This document shows, one piece after another, positions 63,443 through 64,000 of a stretch of 64,000 nucleotides of DNA. Source of the DNA: Anaerococcus sp. Marseille-P3625 (GTDB taxonomy: Bacteria > Bacillota > Clostridia > Tissierellales > Peptoniphilaceae); assembly GCF_900232825.1 (NCBI RefSeq), contig NZ_OCTP01000010.1, positions 496,001-560,000 of the forward strand, written 5' to 3'. The notes under the pieces were generated by a model, which was not told the origin of the DNA, ran no database searches, and saw only the letters and a program-made list of their open reading frames with translations. The number at the start of each line of letters is the position of its first letter. Position 1 is the first letter of the stretch. A program made the position numbers and the translations under genes.

Positions 63443-63506
63443 AATTCACCTCAAAAACATTATATTCTTTTAAATTAATCTTGCAAAATTCCATTTAATC
63501 ACAAAA

Positions 63507-63534
63507 AATACAAGCTAATTGCTTGTACTTTCTT
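63507..63534 (-). terminator. Terminator after the glucosaminidase gene
   Basis: TACAAGC-AATTA-GCTTGTA on the minus strand followed by TTTTTTG; it overlaps the end of the gene. Confidence 0.88.
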
Positions 63535-64000
63535 CAAATTTATTTATCATAGTTTCAGCTACTTCAGACATCATCCAATTTACTTTTTTTGCCCAATCAG
63601 GGTCTGTTGCGTAGGATTTGCCTATGGCTTCTGTGGAAACTCCTTTGTAGTAAGTTCCTTTTGGATTTAGATAATTTTCTTTTAAGTGTTTTGCTACTGT
63701 GTTAATAGAATCAGCAGGAGACTCATAATTGCTTGCTTTGTTATACGGATCGTCATCATAGGCGTTAAAGCCAAAAAGATTATTTTTGTTTACAAATAAT
63801 TGGCTTGTTCCATTGCCAGTTTCATGTTTTGCCATTGCCATTAAAAGAATAGCATTTACTCCATAAGTTTCTTCAGCTTTTTTAAAATCTTTACCAAGAC
63901 CCCTAAGACCTGTATCTTCTATGGCAGATTCTAATTCATCGGCTGTAAATTCTGTTTCTTTTAAAAGATAAAAGCTACTACTTTCGTTAATTTTAGCTGA
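63515..64000 (-). CDS. GH73 endo-beta-N-acetylglucosaminidase, C-terminal part (cut off)
   Basis: The frame is open to the right edge (at least 161 residues visible). Motifs: LRGLGKDFKKAEETYGVNAI, LMAMAKHETGNGTSQLFVNK (catalytic-Glu region), NNLFGFNAYDDDP and GKSYATDPDWAKKVN, the Flg_hydro/GH73 pattern of autolysins. Internal ATGs near 63841 are not the true start. Likely a secreted cell-wall hydrolase. Confidence 0.88.
   Translation of the reverse strand, partial: SAKINESSSFYLLKETEFTADELESAIEDTGLRGLGKDFKKAEETYGVNAILLMAMAKHETGNGTSQLFVNKNNLFGFNAYDDDPYNKASNYESPADSINTVAKHLKENYLNPKGTYYKGVSTEAIGKSYATDPDWAKKVNWMMSEVAETMINKFEESTSN

Overview
The window reads as a low-GC Gram-positive anaerobe. Very AT-rich DNA, strong AGGAGG-type ribosome sites, HPr with both His15 and a Ser46 regulatory site, a CcpA-like regulator, the large Alu-domain form of SRP RNA, lipoproteins with a lipobox, and the relA-dtd-aspS, recJ, tgt-queA-ruvB-ruvA-ruvC and dnaX-ybaB-recR neighbourhoods all fit. 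A Peptoniphilaceae (Anaerococcus-like) host is my inference from gene content, not a measured placement. Nearly all genes lie on the minus strand.

Layout. 1-9.7 kb: aspS start, metallo-hydrolase, dtd, rel, recJ, yajC, tgt, queA, ruvBAC. 9.7-18.4 kb: a phosphodiesterase/ITPase pair, a two-component system coupled to a lipoprotein, a ROK glucokinase and a pseudouridine synthase. 18.4-24.6 kb: a tight operon (yitT, cvfB, parvulin, a degenerate PepD, DUF1292, YhcC-type radical SAM, P-loop protein). 24.7-33.6 kb: PTS genes (ptsI, ptsH, ccpA-like, fruA-fruK-fruR) plus envelope-stress-like proteins and a probable 6S RNA. 33.7-38.7 kb: a second pseudouridine synthase, nadK, class B PBP, FtsW/RodA protein and an FHA protein. 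38.9-48.4 kb: a glycogen operon glgC-glgD-glgA-glgP-like-pulA-pgm. 48.57-48.92 kb: tmRNA. 48.90-57.05 kb: an 8.15-kb integrative element inserted in the tmRNA 3' end. 57.2-60.7 kb: a substrate-binding lipoprotein, recR, ybaB, dnaX. 60.8-61.2 kb: tRNA-Ser(GGA) and SRP RNA. Then a CBS protein, a branching-enzyme-like protein and a cut-off glucosaminidase.

The integrative element has a repressor-integrase pair on plus, divergent from an early minus-strand operon (Cro/Xre-like, excisionase-like, replication initiator with internal repeats, DnaC-type loader, two unknown proteins), and a distal sigma factor. It has no recognisable structural or packaging genes. Its 1.9-kb non-coding stretch holds several sets of 10-11-bp direct repeats (origin-like). 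It also holds the most interesting locus here: a 32-aa membrane peptide whose gene has the layout of the Fst/par type I toxin-antitoxin of plasmid pAD1. That layout comprises a convergent antisense RNA, a shared bidirectional terminator, two direct repeats covering the start codon, and a 5'-3' closing helix.

A second theme is catalytically dead paralogues. The glycogen phosphorylase-like protein has lost its PLP lysine. The branching-enzyme-like protein has lost all catalytic acids. A PepD-like protein has lost its metal ligands, and a short kinase-like protein has lost its catalytic and metal Asp residues. A further oddity is cvfB, which appears to start at AUU or AUA.
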